Shown: piece after piece, positions 47,530 through 56,786 of the stretch
How positions within the stretch are numbered: position 1 is the stretch's first letter
Layout of the letters: every line of letters begins with the position of its first letter
Source: a virus
Virus record (IMG/VR): IMGVR_UViG_3300023184_000140
Span: 1 to 59,107 of that record
DNA length: 59,107 nucleotides
Direction: 5' to 3' (one strand)
The notes under the pieces: generated by a model
Told to the model about the DNA's origin: nothing
The model's database searches: none
What the model saw: the letters and a program-made list of their open reading frames with translations, nothing else
Program-made: the position numbers and the translations under genes

Positions 47530-49989
47530 TTAAACTCCTGGGTTGACGCCAGTTCCTGTGCTAACGGCGACCTTCTCTCCGCTAGCGATTTCCGCTGCTG
47601 CGAGACGCATTGCTGTCTCGTTGTCATCGGTGTTCATTTCCAGACGTGCTTGCAGTTCGGCCATTGTACGCTGGTCTTCTGACTGCTGACGTAGCTGCTC
47701 GCGCTGCAACTCAGCTTGACGATCTTGGCTGCCGTCAGCCAGTTTCTGCTGTTCAAGTTGCAACCTAGCCTGATCTGTCTGAGCTTTCTGTTGCAATGCC
47801 TGAGTTTGTATCTGAGCGCCGATCTTAGCCACTTGTAGGCTGTTGTCTGGCGGCATAGGCGGTTCAGGTTTGAACTGCTGTGCTTGTTGATCGATCTGAG
47901 CCAGCTCTTGTGCAAACGAAGCCAACTGCTGTTCAATGAATCTTTGCACTTCAAGTATGACTTCTACTTGCTGCTGTGAGTCTTCTTCAATCAAATCTTC
48001 ATTTTGCGCTCTATCTACCGCATCATGCGCTTGAGAGAGGTAATAGTTCAATAGATGGTCGCGCAAATGTATAGACATAGGGTAAAGATATGTCTTTATG
48101 ATGGCTGGGTTCTGCCCAAACAGCGGAGACTTCAAAAAAGCTAGGTGCGTCATCAAGTGCGCCATGTGATCTTGTCCTGGTAGCACGTAAACTGGGCTAC
48201 CCATGGTAGCTGCTACGTTCTCAGACACCGGATCCATGTCTTCTGACGCTGGTTTAGGCTGAAGCACGTCCGTATCGCTGATTTTCAACGTGCGGAGGAA
48301 CATATCCTCCACTTTTCTAGCGTCATACAGCTGAGGCATCATAGCCGCACGCTGCATTACTGCTTGAACCTGCGCAAAACGCTGTGTTTCGCTGAAAATT
48401 GATGGGTCAGACACCGGAATGATGTCCATCGGACCATCAAAGTCACTAGGATCTATCTCAATACCAGCTGCTTGCGCTTTGATATCCTCTTCAGTCAGGT
48501 ATGCACTGTCTATTCGGTGCAGAATCTCAAACACTTTCTCCATGGATGAATGGAGACGTGCGTGGATGCTGCTGAACACCACCATACCTTGCTCAATTAG
48601 AGCTAAAGTAGTACCGACTGGCTGATTAGGGTTCTGGTCTGACAGCTTTTCAAAGCTCGTCTGTACTACACCTTTACCGGCATCAACTAAGAAGCCGAGT
48701 AATTGGAACAGAACAGGACTAGGTTGGTTAAACGGCATAGGCATGGCTAGCTTACGCACGTCATCAATCATCGCTCCACCGTCCATCTCAACAACTTCGG
48801 TAGGTTGTACGTTGATGGTCTGACCGGATGGTCCCCCTTTCAGCTTGAGCAAGGTTGGGATGTTCTGAATATGCGCTGAATCCATCAGCGCACGCAGTGC
48901 GCCGGTGGCTGCTCCAGACAAACCGCCAATCATATGCGTCAAGCCGATTGGGTAAGCACCACGCCAAGGTACAAACGGGAACTCAACAATCCAGTCTAAC
49001 TCTTCACGCTGCTCGTCATCTGCTTCCCAGTTACGATACAACGACAGAGCCTTGCTAGTTGTCTTGTCAATAGACAGAATGTACGGCTCACTACCGTCAC
49101 CGAAGTCCAAAAACGTATACACTTCGTAGATCGTACGTAGTCCGTCTTCGTTGTACGACGATGCTTGACGACCTTCAATCTTATCGTTAGCTACCGTTGA
49201 CTTACTGAACTCAGGATCTCCTGGCATACCTAAGTCAACGTCAATATACATCTCCTGCTTGACACGCTTCTGGTACTCCATCTTCGTGATATACTGCACG
49301 TGCGTCTTGCGCTCAGCAGAGTAGAAATTGGTAGCAGCGAACGGCAGGTATATATCGTCAATAGCGATGAACTCAGAAGCAGGACGCTTAAACTGAGGGT
49401 TCCACATTAACTTCATGTACTGCCCGCCACCCAGCGGGAGCTGCGTAGACAACTGCTCAAGCTCGGAGCGGAACTCCTTCATCTGCTTGGTTGTCTGCCA
49501 GTTCATGAAGGTAGCTTTACGGTCTGCCTTCGCCAGCTTGTCTTTATCTTTTGTGCCGTAGATCTTACTACGTACAGGACCATTTGGAGGGAAAATCTCT
49601 TTCATGAATCGTGCTGAGAAGTCTACACACGCCTCAACTAGCATTGGGTGTACGACCTTGTTTGCGCCGGTGAACTGCGCACCACCAGGAGCATCGTCAC
49701 CTAGTCCGGTACGACGGATACCTTCCTCATACTGTTTGTCACGCTTCTCACGTGCGGTCTTATCTTTGTCAATTTTCTCGAGTAAGTCGGTAACTGCCTC
49801 GTACAACTCTGACTGATCAACTTCTTCAACGATGTTTGAGAAATGACTCAGGTTACGCTTGAGGTCTACGTCGTTCTTTTCGCGCAGAATCGCGCCACCG
49901 TCTTCGGTATCTTCTACCTCGTTGTCTACGTCTTCTAAACGAACGGTTTCACCCTTTAACTCTTCATCATCCTTCATTTGCTCAGCCAT
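47530..49989 (-). CDS. Portal protein (819 aa)
   Basis: A long portal-size chain with RRTGLGDDAPGGAQFTGANK, VHPMLVEACVDFSARFMKEI and PLGGGQYMKLMWNPQFKRPA in the N-terminal half, then AATGALRALMDSAHIQNIPT, and a final 200-residue Gln-rich coiled coil (QALQQKAQTDQARLQLEQQK) like the barrel helices of P22-type portals. It overlaps the preceding large gene by eight bases. It forms the dodecameric DNA channel and binds terminase. Confidence 0.8.
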   Translation of the reverse strand: MAEQMKDDEELKGETVRLEDVDNEVEDTEDGGAILREKNDVDLKRNLSHFSNIVEEVDQSELYEAVTDLLEKIDKDKTAREKRDKQYEEGIRRTGLGDDAPGGAQFTGANKVVHPMLVEACVDFSARFMKEIFPPNGPVRSKIYGTKDKDKLAKADRKATFMNWQTTKQMKEFRSELEQLSTQLPLGGGQYMKLMWNPQFKRPASEFIAIDDIYLPFAATNFYSAERKTHVQYITKMEYQKRVKQEMYIDVDLGMPGDPEFSKSTVANDKIEGRQASSYNEDGLRTIYEVYTFLDFGDGSEPYILSIDKTTSKALSLYRNWEADDEQREELDWIVEFPFVPWRGAYPIGLTHMIGGLSGAATGALRALMDSAHIQNIPTLLKLKGGPSGQTINVQPTEVVEMDGGAMIDDVRKLAMPMPFNQPSPVLFQLLGFLVDAGKGVVQTSFEKLSDQNPNQPVGTTLALIEQGMVVFSSIHARLHSSMEKVFEILHRIDSAYLTEEDIKAQAAGIEIDPSDFDGPMDIIPVSDPSIFSETQRFAQVQAVMQRAAMMPQLYDARKVEDMFLRTLKISDTDVLQPKPASEDMDPVSENVAATMGSPVYVLPGQDHMAHLMTHLAFLKSPLFGQNPAIIKTYLYPMSIHLRDHLLNYYLSQAHDAVDRAQNEDLIEEDSQQQVEVILEVQRFIEQQLASFAQELAQIDQQAQQFKPEPPMPPDNSLQVAKIGAQIQTQALQQKAQTDQARLQLEQQKLADGSQDRQAELQREQLRQQSEDQRTMAELQARLEMNTDDNETAMRLAAAEIASGEKVAVSTGTGVNPGV

Positions 49990-52900
49990 TTTGTTCCTCT
50001 ATTAACTGTGCTGCCATCTCATCAATTTCATCAGGATTGAACTCTACCGCTCCACCCTTTGCGTACGGTACTGAGAGTTCGACTTTGCGTCCGGTACCAG
50101 GAGGCATCTTACGACCGCCATATAAACGAGCAAGAGCGTAAGGAGACATTTCTCCAAGGTAGTCACCATAGTGCTCGAGAGGAATGTCAATCTTCCTATC
50201 TTGGTACGTAGTCTGCTGCGGATTAAAATCATACTCATCAATAATTTTATACTGCTTAGTCTTTGGATCTAATTGGTAATTGAACTGCCCGAGTGCTTTA
50301 GACAAAGACGGACGGGGAGGCATGACACCGCCGATGAGATTCGCCACAACACCTTTACGTCGATTGCCGCCGGTCAGTTCGTCGTAGTCTTTGTACTCAA
50401 TGTAACCCTTACCTTTACCGCCGGACAGCTTCTCTTTCTGCCGGATCAGGTTCTGCAACTCTGACAATTCTTCTGCGTTGAAATCACTAGCAGTGATTGG
50501 GTCACGCTTGTCACGCGCAAACGTATCTAAGTATATCTTATGCGCAGCGGACATACGGTCGCGGTTAGACAGTTTATCGTAAAGATTGATAGCACCTTCG
50601 GTTACTTTGTCTGACACCCATGCGCCCATCCGGTCTCCGAACGTCGGCTCTAAATCATCAAACGGTGAAGGCTCTTTGCGTTTAGCGCTACCGCCTTTTT
50701 CCATATGTACCGCTCCACCCTGCGCGAAGCCGTAACGGTACATAAGGTTCAGCATAGTCTGCCGGCTGTCGGGTCTATGTGTACCGCCGACCATAAACTC
50801 GGAGCCATCGCTCAGTTGTTTACGGTACATAGCATTGAGAGTCTTCTCACGTGTCTCAGGATCCATGTTAGCGCTCAACTGATACCCACCGCGAGGATTC
50901 ATATCTTCGTAAGTGACTCCTAACTGAGATACTTTCTTCTGCCGAGGGTCTACGTCAACGTATCCCCGTAAATGGTCTGTACCTGCGCTGCCTCTCAGAT
51001 TGACACCTCTGTTGTTAGTCCAAGCGTCTAATGCAAATGGTCCGGCAGAGTAGTGCCCGCCTAGCGGACTCATGTTCCTCAAACTGTCAAGCAGGGAAGG
51101 TTCAGGTATGTCTCCGGACTCTGCCGCTCTCTCCTGTTGTACGTCAACCAGCTCTGCTGCCATCTGACGTATCAGGTCGTCATCGTACTCTGCGTGACCG
51201 CCAGCAGCGAAATTCACGGAGCCTCCTTGGGCGAAACCTTCTGGTTTGAAGTTGCGGATAGCTTCCAACACGGTGTTAGCTTGTTCTCCTGGCTCTATAC
51301 CGCTTCTTACTACGTTTGCCATTCCTCTCCAATACGCAATCGGTTCATCCCCTACGACATTTTCAGGATAACCGTGTTGCTGGGCAAGCTCACGTAAATC
51401 TTTTTCACTGAGGTAACTGTTTTCGATTTTAGCTAAATCTGCGTTCCTTAAATCGTTAACGTCTCTCCATTCACCACTACGTACGAAGTCTTGAACAAAC
51501 GGTAAAACTTCTTCAGAAGGTTTGCCGTTCCTTGAGCCTTTAATTTGCTCTATTCTTTCAAGCTTTGGTGTTTCTAAACCTTTACTCTGCAAAAACTTTT
51601 CTAACACTACGTCCATGTCGGGGTCGTAAAACGGACTGTCTTTCCCATACCCTCCCATTTCCCAAAAGTCTTTATGGAGTTCTCTGTATTTCTCATCACC
51701 TAAAGATTTGTGAATTGTGTCCCATGGTGAATTGTCTTTCACAGGCTGAACTTCAATAGTAGCATGAGGTCTACCCTCTGCGTCACGCAGACTGAATATA
51801 CGGGAGTAACCGTTCACTACGCTGTCGCAATACCCTCCCACGCAATGTTTGAGCGTGTCTCCTTCGTATTTGAGAGCGTCTTCTAAAGCTTTTTTACCGC
51901 CTTCACCTTCTGGTAATTTCAGTTCTACCCACTTTAATCCAGCGTTTGGGTATTCTTTATGAGTAACAGTAGCGGCATTAGCAGAGTGTGCTAAACTTGC
52001 TTCTGCTTGCTGAGTAGCTCGCCATGCATTGATTTGGTCAATTATGTCAACCACCTGCGGGACGCTCATCTTGTCAAGCTTCTTCGGGTCTACCCTTAGA
52101 TGTTCAGGAAGGTCGCTTCCTGGTCGCATAGCGTTTTGAAGCTCATCTGCAATATGGTCAAGACCCATATCACCTGTGCGAAATTGATCAATGTGATATA
52201 CCGGAGTCTCAAGAGAAACTTTTTCAAGCCATGGGTTTGTTTTTAAAACTTCTTCTCCGTATATAGAAGCAAGTCGTCCTTTGTCATTTGGATTAGTACG
52301 CGCTCTTCTGTATATCGTATCTAAAAGATCTCCAGAAAGATAAGTATCTATGCTTTTATCAGCAATATTCTCCCAACCTTCTGCCCTTGCTCTCGTGGTA
52401 GGATCCCCTTTGAAGTCTCTCCACGTATGACCCATTATAGGTTCTCCGGCTTTCTTTCTAGCCTCAGTAACGTCTTCTGGCACCCGTCCTTGAGCATTTT
52501 CTAAATGTTCTGCAGTTAAATGCGAACCTGTTCGGTTTTCAATTAAAGCTTTCTCTCTGTTCAACTCACGTATGCGAGCTTGAGACTGAGTCATCATTTC
52601 CGGAGTGAAGCCTCGCTTAGCACGAGCCTTCTCCATGTCAGATACAGCTTTGTCAATCTGCTTCTGCTTCTCAGCGAGCAGCATCTCACGTTTCTCTGGC
52701 CACTCTTGAATAGATAAACGTATCGGGTCTTCTGCAGTCGCCATCTCATTTGAGAGGTATTTAGTTAACTTACTCTCAATCCATTTGTTTAACGCTTCTG
52801 CCCTAGTATTTTGACTGATAACTTGTTGAGTTATTCCTGGTTGCATCTCTCCAGTAGCTTCTCTCCGACCTAAATCTTCTACGTATGCCGGTTCGCGTAC

Positions 52901-53356
52901 AAATTGTTTTAAACGAGACACAGACTCGTCAACATTACCCTTCAACCAGTTGCCACCTTTAGGCTTGATGACGTTCATGGTCGGTGACACACCGTATTTC
53001 TCAGCGAGGTTCACTGCGTGCCGAGCAGCATATGGCGCTGCCGCTTTAGCCAGAGGTTTGACCATACGTGCTGCCGCCGGTACAAGTGGTGCAAAGTTCA
53101 TCGCCCCCGTTAGAGCCTCTTTGGTCTCTCCCGTCAACCCGTAGGTCTCGCCTCTACCCTGCGTGATCGGTGTACCGTAATTGATGTTCTCCATCGTACG
53201 GTATATCGGTGGTACTTGTAAGAAGTCTGAGATGAGAGCCGCCGGTGGGTTCTCGTAGCCGAACGGCTTACGTGCGAACTCGTCAGCTTTCTGTAGGTAG
53301 CGACCCAGCGCACCTACGACTGGGTATTGCTCAGGACGGGAACGGAACTCAGGCAT
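49982..53356 (-). CDS. Large virion-region protein with PcfJ-like domain and GFAQGG motifs (1124 aa)
   Basis: The N-terminal third is helical with a repeated KAxAxxxAxR pattern. Near residues 500-540 LKHCVGGYCDSVVNGYSRIF and then a SLRDAEGRPHATIEV segment fit the PcfJ-like family (HCVGG-Y...I(F/Y)S(V/L)R...P...T(I/V)E). Three GFAQGGxV/PYAKGGAV boxes lie at about 725, 895 and 1105, the same motif as in the ejection proteins. Position between terminase and portal suggests a packaged protein. PcfJ itself is of unknown function in conjugative plasmids. Confidence 0.65.
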   Translation of the reverse strand: MPEFRSRPEQYPVVGALGRYLQKADEFARKPFGYENPPAALISDFLQVPPIYRTMENINYGTPITQGRGETYGLTGETKEALTGAMNFAPLVPAAARMVKPLAKAAAPYAARHAVNLAEKYGVSPTMNVIKPKGGNWLKGNVDESVSRLKQFVREPAYVEDLGRREATGEMQPGITQQVISQNTRAEALNKWIESKLTKYLSNEMATAEDPIRLSIQEWPEKREMLLAEKQKQIDKAVSDMEKARAKRGFTPEMMTQSQARIRELNREKALIENRTGSHLTAEHLENAQGRVPEDVTEARKKAGEPIMGHTWRDFKGDPTTRARAEGWENIADKSIDTYLSGDLLDTIYRRARTNPNDKGRLASIYGEEVLKTNPWLEKVSLETPVYHIDQFRTGDMGLDHIADELQNAMRPGSDLPEHLRVDPKKLDKMSVPQVVDIIDQINAWRATQQAEASLAHSANAATVTHKEYPNAGLKWVELKLPEGEGGKKALEDALKYEGDTLKHCVGGYCDSVVNGYSRIFSLRDAEGRPHATIEVQPVKDNSPWDTIHKSLGDEKYRELHKDFWEMGGYGKDSPFYDPDMDVVLEKFLQSKGLETPKLERIEQIKGSRNGKPSEEVLPFVQDFVRSGEWRDVNDLRNADLAKIENSYLSEKDLRELAQQHGYPENVVGDEPIAYWRGMANVVRSGIEPGEQANTVLEAIRNFKPEGFAQGGSVNFAAGGHAEYDDDLIRQMAAELVDVQQERAAESGDIPEPSLLDSLRNMSPLGGHYSAGPFALDAWTNNRGVNLRGSAGTDHLRGYVDVDPRQKKVSQLGVTYEDMNPRGGYQLSANMDPETREKTLNAMYRKQLSDGSEFMVGGTHRPDSRQTMLNLMYRYGFAQGGAVHMEKGGSAKRKEPSPFDDLEPTFGDRMGAWVSDKVTEGAINLYDKLSNRDRMSAAHKIYLDTFARDKRDPITASDFNAEELSELQNLIRQKEKLSGGKGKGYIEYKDYDELTGGNRRKGVVANLIGGVMPPRPSLSKALGQFNYQLDPKTKQYKIIDEYDFNPQQTTYQDRKIDIPLEHYGDYLGEMSPYALARLYGGRKMPPGTGRKVELSVPYAKGGAVEFNPDEIDEMAAQLIEEQNG

Positions 53357-53364
53357 AGCTCACC

Positions 53365-53616
53365 CTACCATTTAACTTTGTTAGCCCAGTACGCTGCGGA
53401 CATGGTGCCCTTGGCTATATTCTTTGCGTGTCGTGCTTTGAATGATTCATTGCGTGCGCTGCCCTCGGGAGAGCCTTTGACACCCTGCTGCCCGAACCGT
53501 ATGATCTTCTCCTGCCCATCGGCGCATGCCTTGACTACGTGAGACTTGGTGGGATGGCTAGGCGTGCTCTTTGGCTTATTGCAAGCCATCTTGCTCTTGT
53601 CGAGTAGCTTGCTCAT
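53365..53616 (-). CDS. Conserved small protein beside terminase (83 aa)
   Basis: PSHPTKSHVVKACADGQEKI, then IRFGQQGVKGSPEGSARNES and KNIAKGTMSAAYWANKVKW make a well-conserved small phage protein, very basic and probably a DNA-binding or capsid-internal peptide. It overlaps the preceding 54-residue gene by the ATGA junction. Function unknown. Confidence 0.7.
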   Translation of the reverse strand: MSKLLDKSKMACNKPKSTPSHPTKSHVVKACADGQEKIIRFGQQGVKGSPEGSARNESFKARHAKNIAKGTMSAAYWANKVKW

Positions 53617-53777
53617 TTCTTCCTCGCTGCGCGCATGTTGTCAACGAGGTTAGGGTACGGACGACCGGCAGACTTGGCAGCGTCCTTTGCAGAAGACTTC
53701 TGCTTTGATGTTAGAGGTTTCGATTCACCTAGCTTGGCGGGACGACTCTTGTCCCAAACAGGTTTCTTAGGCTGCAT
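53613..53777 (-). CDS. Very basic small protein after terL (54 aa)
   Basis: A 54-residue frame (MQPKKPVWDKSRPAKLGESK, ending NLVDNMRAARKK) begins inside the terL end and ends in ATGA with the next gene. Strongly basic. Short basic proteins of this type are common after terminase genes and may bind DNA or the capsid lining. Confidence 0.6.
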   Translation of the reverse strand: MQPKKPVWDKSRPAKLGESKPLTSKQKSSAKDAAKSAGRPYPNLVDNMRAARKK

Positions 53778-55338
53778 ATGGGTTTATCCTCTCACGTTTC
53801 TTCTGCGCTGGTTCATCAATGTCCTTTGCCACCGGCATCTGGAACCACCCATCGTTGCGTAGGTAGATGATAGCCTGTGTGAACGTATCAACGTAGTCAT
53901 CATGTTCAGCCACTGGGAACTTCTCAAGCTGCTTGAGGAATCCCTTTGCCCATGACACGTAGTGACCACGGTTCTTCTTTGACTCAGGGATCCACAGTAT
54001 GTCTTGCTCCAGCACGGGAGCTGCCTGATGGGCACGGGACACCTTGTCAGCATTACCAGGATTATAACCTACGACTGGCACATTCGCCAAGCGCAAATCC
54101 TGTATCAGGCTCTGACCACTTGCTTTGGCCTCTACAAGGACTCTGTTGGGTCGTCTCGCCCGTGCGTATGGGCTCTCGTCTGTAGCCCCACCATACTCCG
54201 TGTTCCACTCTGCTATCGCCTTCTTCCGCAGTGCGGGATAGCTGAGGTGCTCGTCCCATGCGTCGATGAGCATAACCTGTCGCTTGCCCTTCATCGAGAA
54301 CACAGCATAGGCTGTGAAGGCTGTCGGGTCTCCTGTGGTCTTCTCGGTGAACGCGCAGTCGTAGCTCTGCAGTATGTACTCAAACTGTGGCAGCTCTTTG
54401 TCTGCTGACCATTGCTGGAAGTGCTTGGTCTTGAGGATACCTCCCTCTACCGGTGTCGGGTCTTGCTGCAGCTGTCCGCTAGAGCCGTATACGCCTAGGG
54501 ATTGCTTGAGTGCGGTGATCTCTTTGTCGCCGAATCGCTCTGGGCAGATCAGCTCTCCCTTGACCTTACGTGGGTCGTAGTTGCCCAGCATTGTCGTGCG
54601 CGTCCTGCCGTCCCACTCTGCCGGTATGCAGATATGCTCCCATCCTTTGATGTCCTCAAGGATGTGTCCGCTGATGTCTCGGTCGTGCAGACGCTGCATG
54701 ATGGTCACCATGGCGTCACGCTTGGGATCGTTGAGTCGTGTCGCCCAGACTTGGTCGAACCACTCCAGTGCCGTGTCACGCATTGCGTCGGACTGTGCGT
54801 CCTGTGCGCCGTGCGGGTCATCGAGCAGGAGGCGGGAGCCACCTTCACCCGTCGCTGTACCACCGACCGAGGTCGCGATGCGGTAGCCGGTCTTGTCGTT
54901 CTCAAATCGCTGCTTGGCGTTCTGGTCTCCGGACAGTGTGAAGTTCTTGCCCCATCGCTCCTGATACCATGGCGACTGAATCAACCGCCGTGCCTTCAGG
55001 TTGTCTCGGGTTGACAGCACACCGGAGTACGACGCACACAGGAACTTCTCCTCTGGCTGTTCAATCCACTCCCACATTGGCCACATGACGGACACGATGG
55101 TTGACTTGGAGTGTCGTGGCGGGATGTTGATGAGCAGTCGAGTTATGTCCCCTGCCGACACTGCCTCAAGATGCTCGCAGATAGCCTCAATGTGCCAGCT
55201 GGGCACGAAGGGTACTCCTGGCTCTACTACGTGCCACGACTGCTTCACGAACTCGTATAGGCTTGAGGTAGCAGCTCGCCTGTCCTGTTCCTTCTTGATC
55301 AGGTCTAGCATTACCGTTGGTGAGAGCGGAGCGTTCAT
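53767..55338 (-). CDS. Terminase large subunit, TerL (523 aa)
   Basis: Walker A is PPRHSKST (73-80), in the position of the adenosine-binding arm; VSVMWPMWEW and LLLDDPH (Walker B with D/D) follow. The nuclease half shows YDCAFTEKTTGD, then VEAKASGQSLIQDL and DDYVDTFTQA, with the acidic residues of the RNase H-like fold. It cuts and translocates the DNA during packaging. The start overlaps the preceding gene (ATGA). Confidence 0.92.
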   Translation of the reverse strand: MNAPLSPTVMLDLIKKEQDRRAATSSLYEFVKQSWHVVEPGVPFVPSWHIEAICEHLEAVSAGDITRLLINIPPRHSKSTIVSVMWPMWEWIEQPEEKFLCASYSGVLSTRDNLKARRLIQSPWYQERWGKNFTLSGDQNAKQRFENDKTGYRIATSVGGTATGEGGSRLLLDDPHGAQDAQSDAMRDTALEWFDQVWATRLNDPKRDAMVTIMQRLHDRDISGHILEDIKGWEHICIPAEWDGRTRTTMLGNYDPRKVKGELICPERFGDKEITALKQSLGVYGSSGQLQQDPTPVEGGILKTKHFQQWSADKELPQFEYILQSYDCAFTEKTTGDPTAFTAYAVFSMKGKRQVMLIDAWDEHLSYPALRKKAIAEWNTEYGGATDESPYARARRPNRVLVEAKASGQSLIQDLRLANVPVVGYNPGNADKVSRAHQAAPVLEQDILWIPESKKNRGHYVSWAKGFLKQLEKFPVAEHDDYVDTFTQAIIYLRNDGWFQMPVAKDIDEPAQKKRERINPYAA

Positions 55339-55580
55339 CCTCGTATCACCGCACCTAGCAGGTCACAAGCCATTGCCGAGGTCTCCCGCACTTCTCGGCT
55401 AAAGCTCTCGTTACCTCGCCAGCTCTTGGCTAGCATGTCTGCCTTCTGGGCACAGCGTTCACGCTCGTCCTTGCGTATCTGCTCCATGATGGCGTACACC
55501 CGTGTTGCGTTGATGTCAGCGGACACCGGCGATGCCGAGAAGCAGAGCATGATCTCATGAGCGAAGTCATCATTTGTCAT
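55335..55580 (-). CDS. Small protein between terS and terL (81 aa)
   Basis: The start MTNDDFAHEIM at 55580 has GGAGGACC upstream; a longer frame to 55676 lies inside terS and is unlikely. DERERCAQKADMLAKSWRGN repeats the (R/E)E(R/A)CA motif found in the accessory genes at both window ends. Helical. Function unknown. Confidence 0.65.
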   Translation of the reverse strand: MTNDDFAHEIMLCFSASPVSADINATRVYAIMEQIRKDERERCAQKADMLAKSWRGNESFSREVRETSAMACDLLGAVIRG

Positions 55581-56160
55581 TTGGTCCTCCGGCTTTACCG
55601 AGCAGCTTCTGCATCTGCACCAGCTCGTCGTCAGATAGATTGGTGAGGTCAATAGCAGCCATGGTAATCGGTCCACCGTCCTTGCCTGTGTGCTCCGTGG
55701 TCAGCTTGTCACCGTAGATCTTCGGCAGCACCTTACTGAGCATCCACTTGCGTGTGTCAACACGGAGCCGGTTCCGAGCAATCGCGTCGGACGAGAGGGG
55801 CATAACTATGCTTTTGCGTATGCGGTTGCCGGTGGCGTCCAACATCGGGTTGCCGTCTGCGTCCAGTGCGTCGCATTCGATGAGCGTGTGGTTTTCGTCG
55901 GAGATGGCGACAATTTCTTCCGCCAGCAGTTTGTAGCCGATTTCGCGCGCATGCGCGTATTGCTTGCCAAGCCCGTCAGGGTCTTGATTTATCCAATCCA
56001 AAAACCCCGCAGGGGAAGGCATGCCGGCATCAGAGACCAGAATATTATTCAGACTCCGACCTTTCATAAGCTCCGAGCAAACGTGGTTACCGACAAGCTC
56101 CCTGTCGAACTTTCGTGGAGCACCGTTGGGTTTCTTTGGTTTAATCATCATGTCAGACAT
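55570..56160 (-). CDS. Terminase small subunit, TerS-like (196 aa)
   Basis: N-terminal DNA-binding helix region (GRSLNNILVSDAGMPSPAGF), then a helix-rich central part (GLGKQYAHAREIGYKLLAEEI) and a C-terminal LSDDELVQMQKLLGKAGGPN. This resembles phage terminase small subunits of the family that carries the QYAxAREIGxxLLAEEI box. It recognises the packaging start; the array upstream (56188-56382) is a candidate target. SD GGAGATAAG. Confidence 0.8.
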   Translation of the reverse strand: MSDMMIKPKKPNGAPRKFDRELVGNHVCSELMKGRSLNNILVSDAGMPSPAGFLDWINQDPDGLGKQYAHAREIGYKLLAEEIVAISDENHTLIECDALDADGNPMLDATGNRIRKSIVMPLSSDAIARNRLRVDTRKWMLSKVLPKIYGDKLTTEHTGKDGGPITMAAIDLTNLSDDELVQMQKLLGKAGGPNDK

Positions 56161-56187
56161 TATAGCTTATCTCCTTAAAAACACCAA

Positions 56188-56382
56188 AAAAGTAATCGTT
56201 CGGTTTAATCGTTCGTTCTATAGAGAACACAGCCGAACGAACGATTACTTTTACTCACTCTGACGAGCTACGGAGAGAGGCTAAATTGCCCTCTCCTCCG
56301 TCCGTCGAGTCGTTTTAGACTGTGATCTACGCCAATCGTTCGGTCGGTTCTTTTTGTCGAACGATTACCCGAACGAACGATC
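56188..56382. repeat. Inverted-repeat array, six copies of AATCGTTCG
   Basis: Copies of the 9-mer: AATCGTTCG at 56194-56202, 56207-56215 and 56334-56342, and its complement CGAACGATT at 56238-56246, 56358-56366 and, with a final mismatch, 56374-56382. The first and third lie in a 15-bp perfect inverted repeat (56188-56202 and 56238-56252). Two groups of three are separated by about 90 bases that hold a stem-loop (56271-56300). No gene lies in this 228-base gap. Candidate pac site, replication origin or operator. Confidence 0.85.
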
Positions 56383-56388
56383 ACACGA

Positions 56389-56637
56389 TTAGTTACGTTG
56401 AGACGGAATCCGGTTACGGATTGCCTCTCCCAGTTCTTCAATATTGGTACATTCATCAGCCAATTTAGCACAGGCTTCCCGCTCAATCATAATCGCTGTT
56501 TTTGTTGTTTCGATTGCGACTGCCATAATTTCGGCTTTGGCTACGGTTAGAGCTTCATCAAACTCAGTTTGGGTAAACAGCTTTGCACCCGTACCACGGG
56601 ACATAAATTGTTTTTGGAAGTCAGACATCTCGCTCAT
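56389..56637 (-). CDS. EREAC-motif accessory protein (82 aa)
   Basis: The chain TLTQTEFDEALTVAKAEIMA-like helix is followed by MIEREACAKLADECTNIEEL and GEAIRNRIPSQRN. Same module as at 256-510 and 58925-59107. Gene starts after GGAGATAAT, and the stop precedes the inverted-repeat array. Function unknown; such proteins are usually nonessential accessory genes. Confidence 0.6.
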   Translation of the reverse strand: MSEMSDFQKQFMSRGTGAKLFTQTEFDEALTVAKAEIMAVAIETTKTAIMIEREACAKLADECTNIEELGEAIRNRIPSQRN

Positions 56638-56642
56638 TTGTA

Positions 56643-56786
56643 TTATCTCCAGAAAAGATCTAAGTAATCATCGTACGCTGCCCAGCATAGCAGGTATTGC
56701 CAACTACGTTGGGGCATACCCATCTCGTAATAAATTTCAGCAAGGTGCAGGCATAACTCCTTTGTAGGTGGCGGTCTGCTATTCAT
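56643..56786 (-). CDS. Small aromatic protein (47 aa)
   Basis: A 47-residue frame whose ATG overlaps the preceding stop (ATGA). Sequence MNSRPPPTKELCLHLAEIYY, then a W-rich helix (SWQYLLCWAAYDDYLDLFWR). Two CxxxxxxW-like elements and high aromatic content are unusual. No homology recognised. Confidence 0.5.
   Translation of the reverse strand: MNSRPPPTKELCLHLAEIYYEMGMPQRSWQYLLCWAAYDDYLDLFWR

Noticed and set aside
56271-56300. Stem-loop in the repeat array as an intrinsic terminator
   Set aside because: The stem has a bulge and no T-run follows on either strand. Kept as part of the array.
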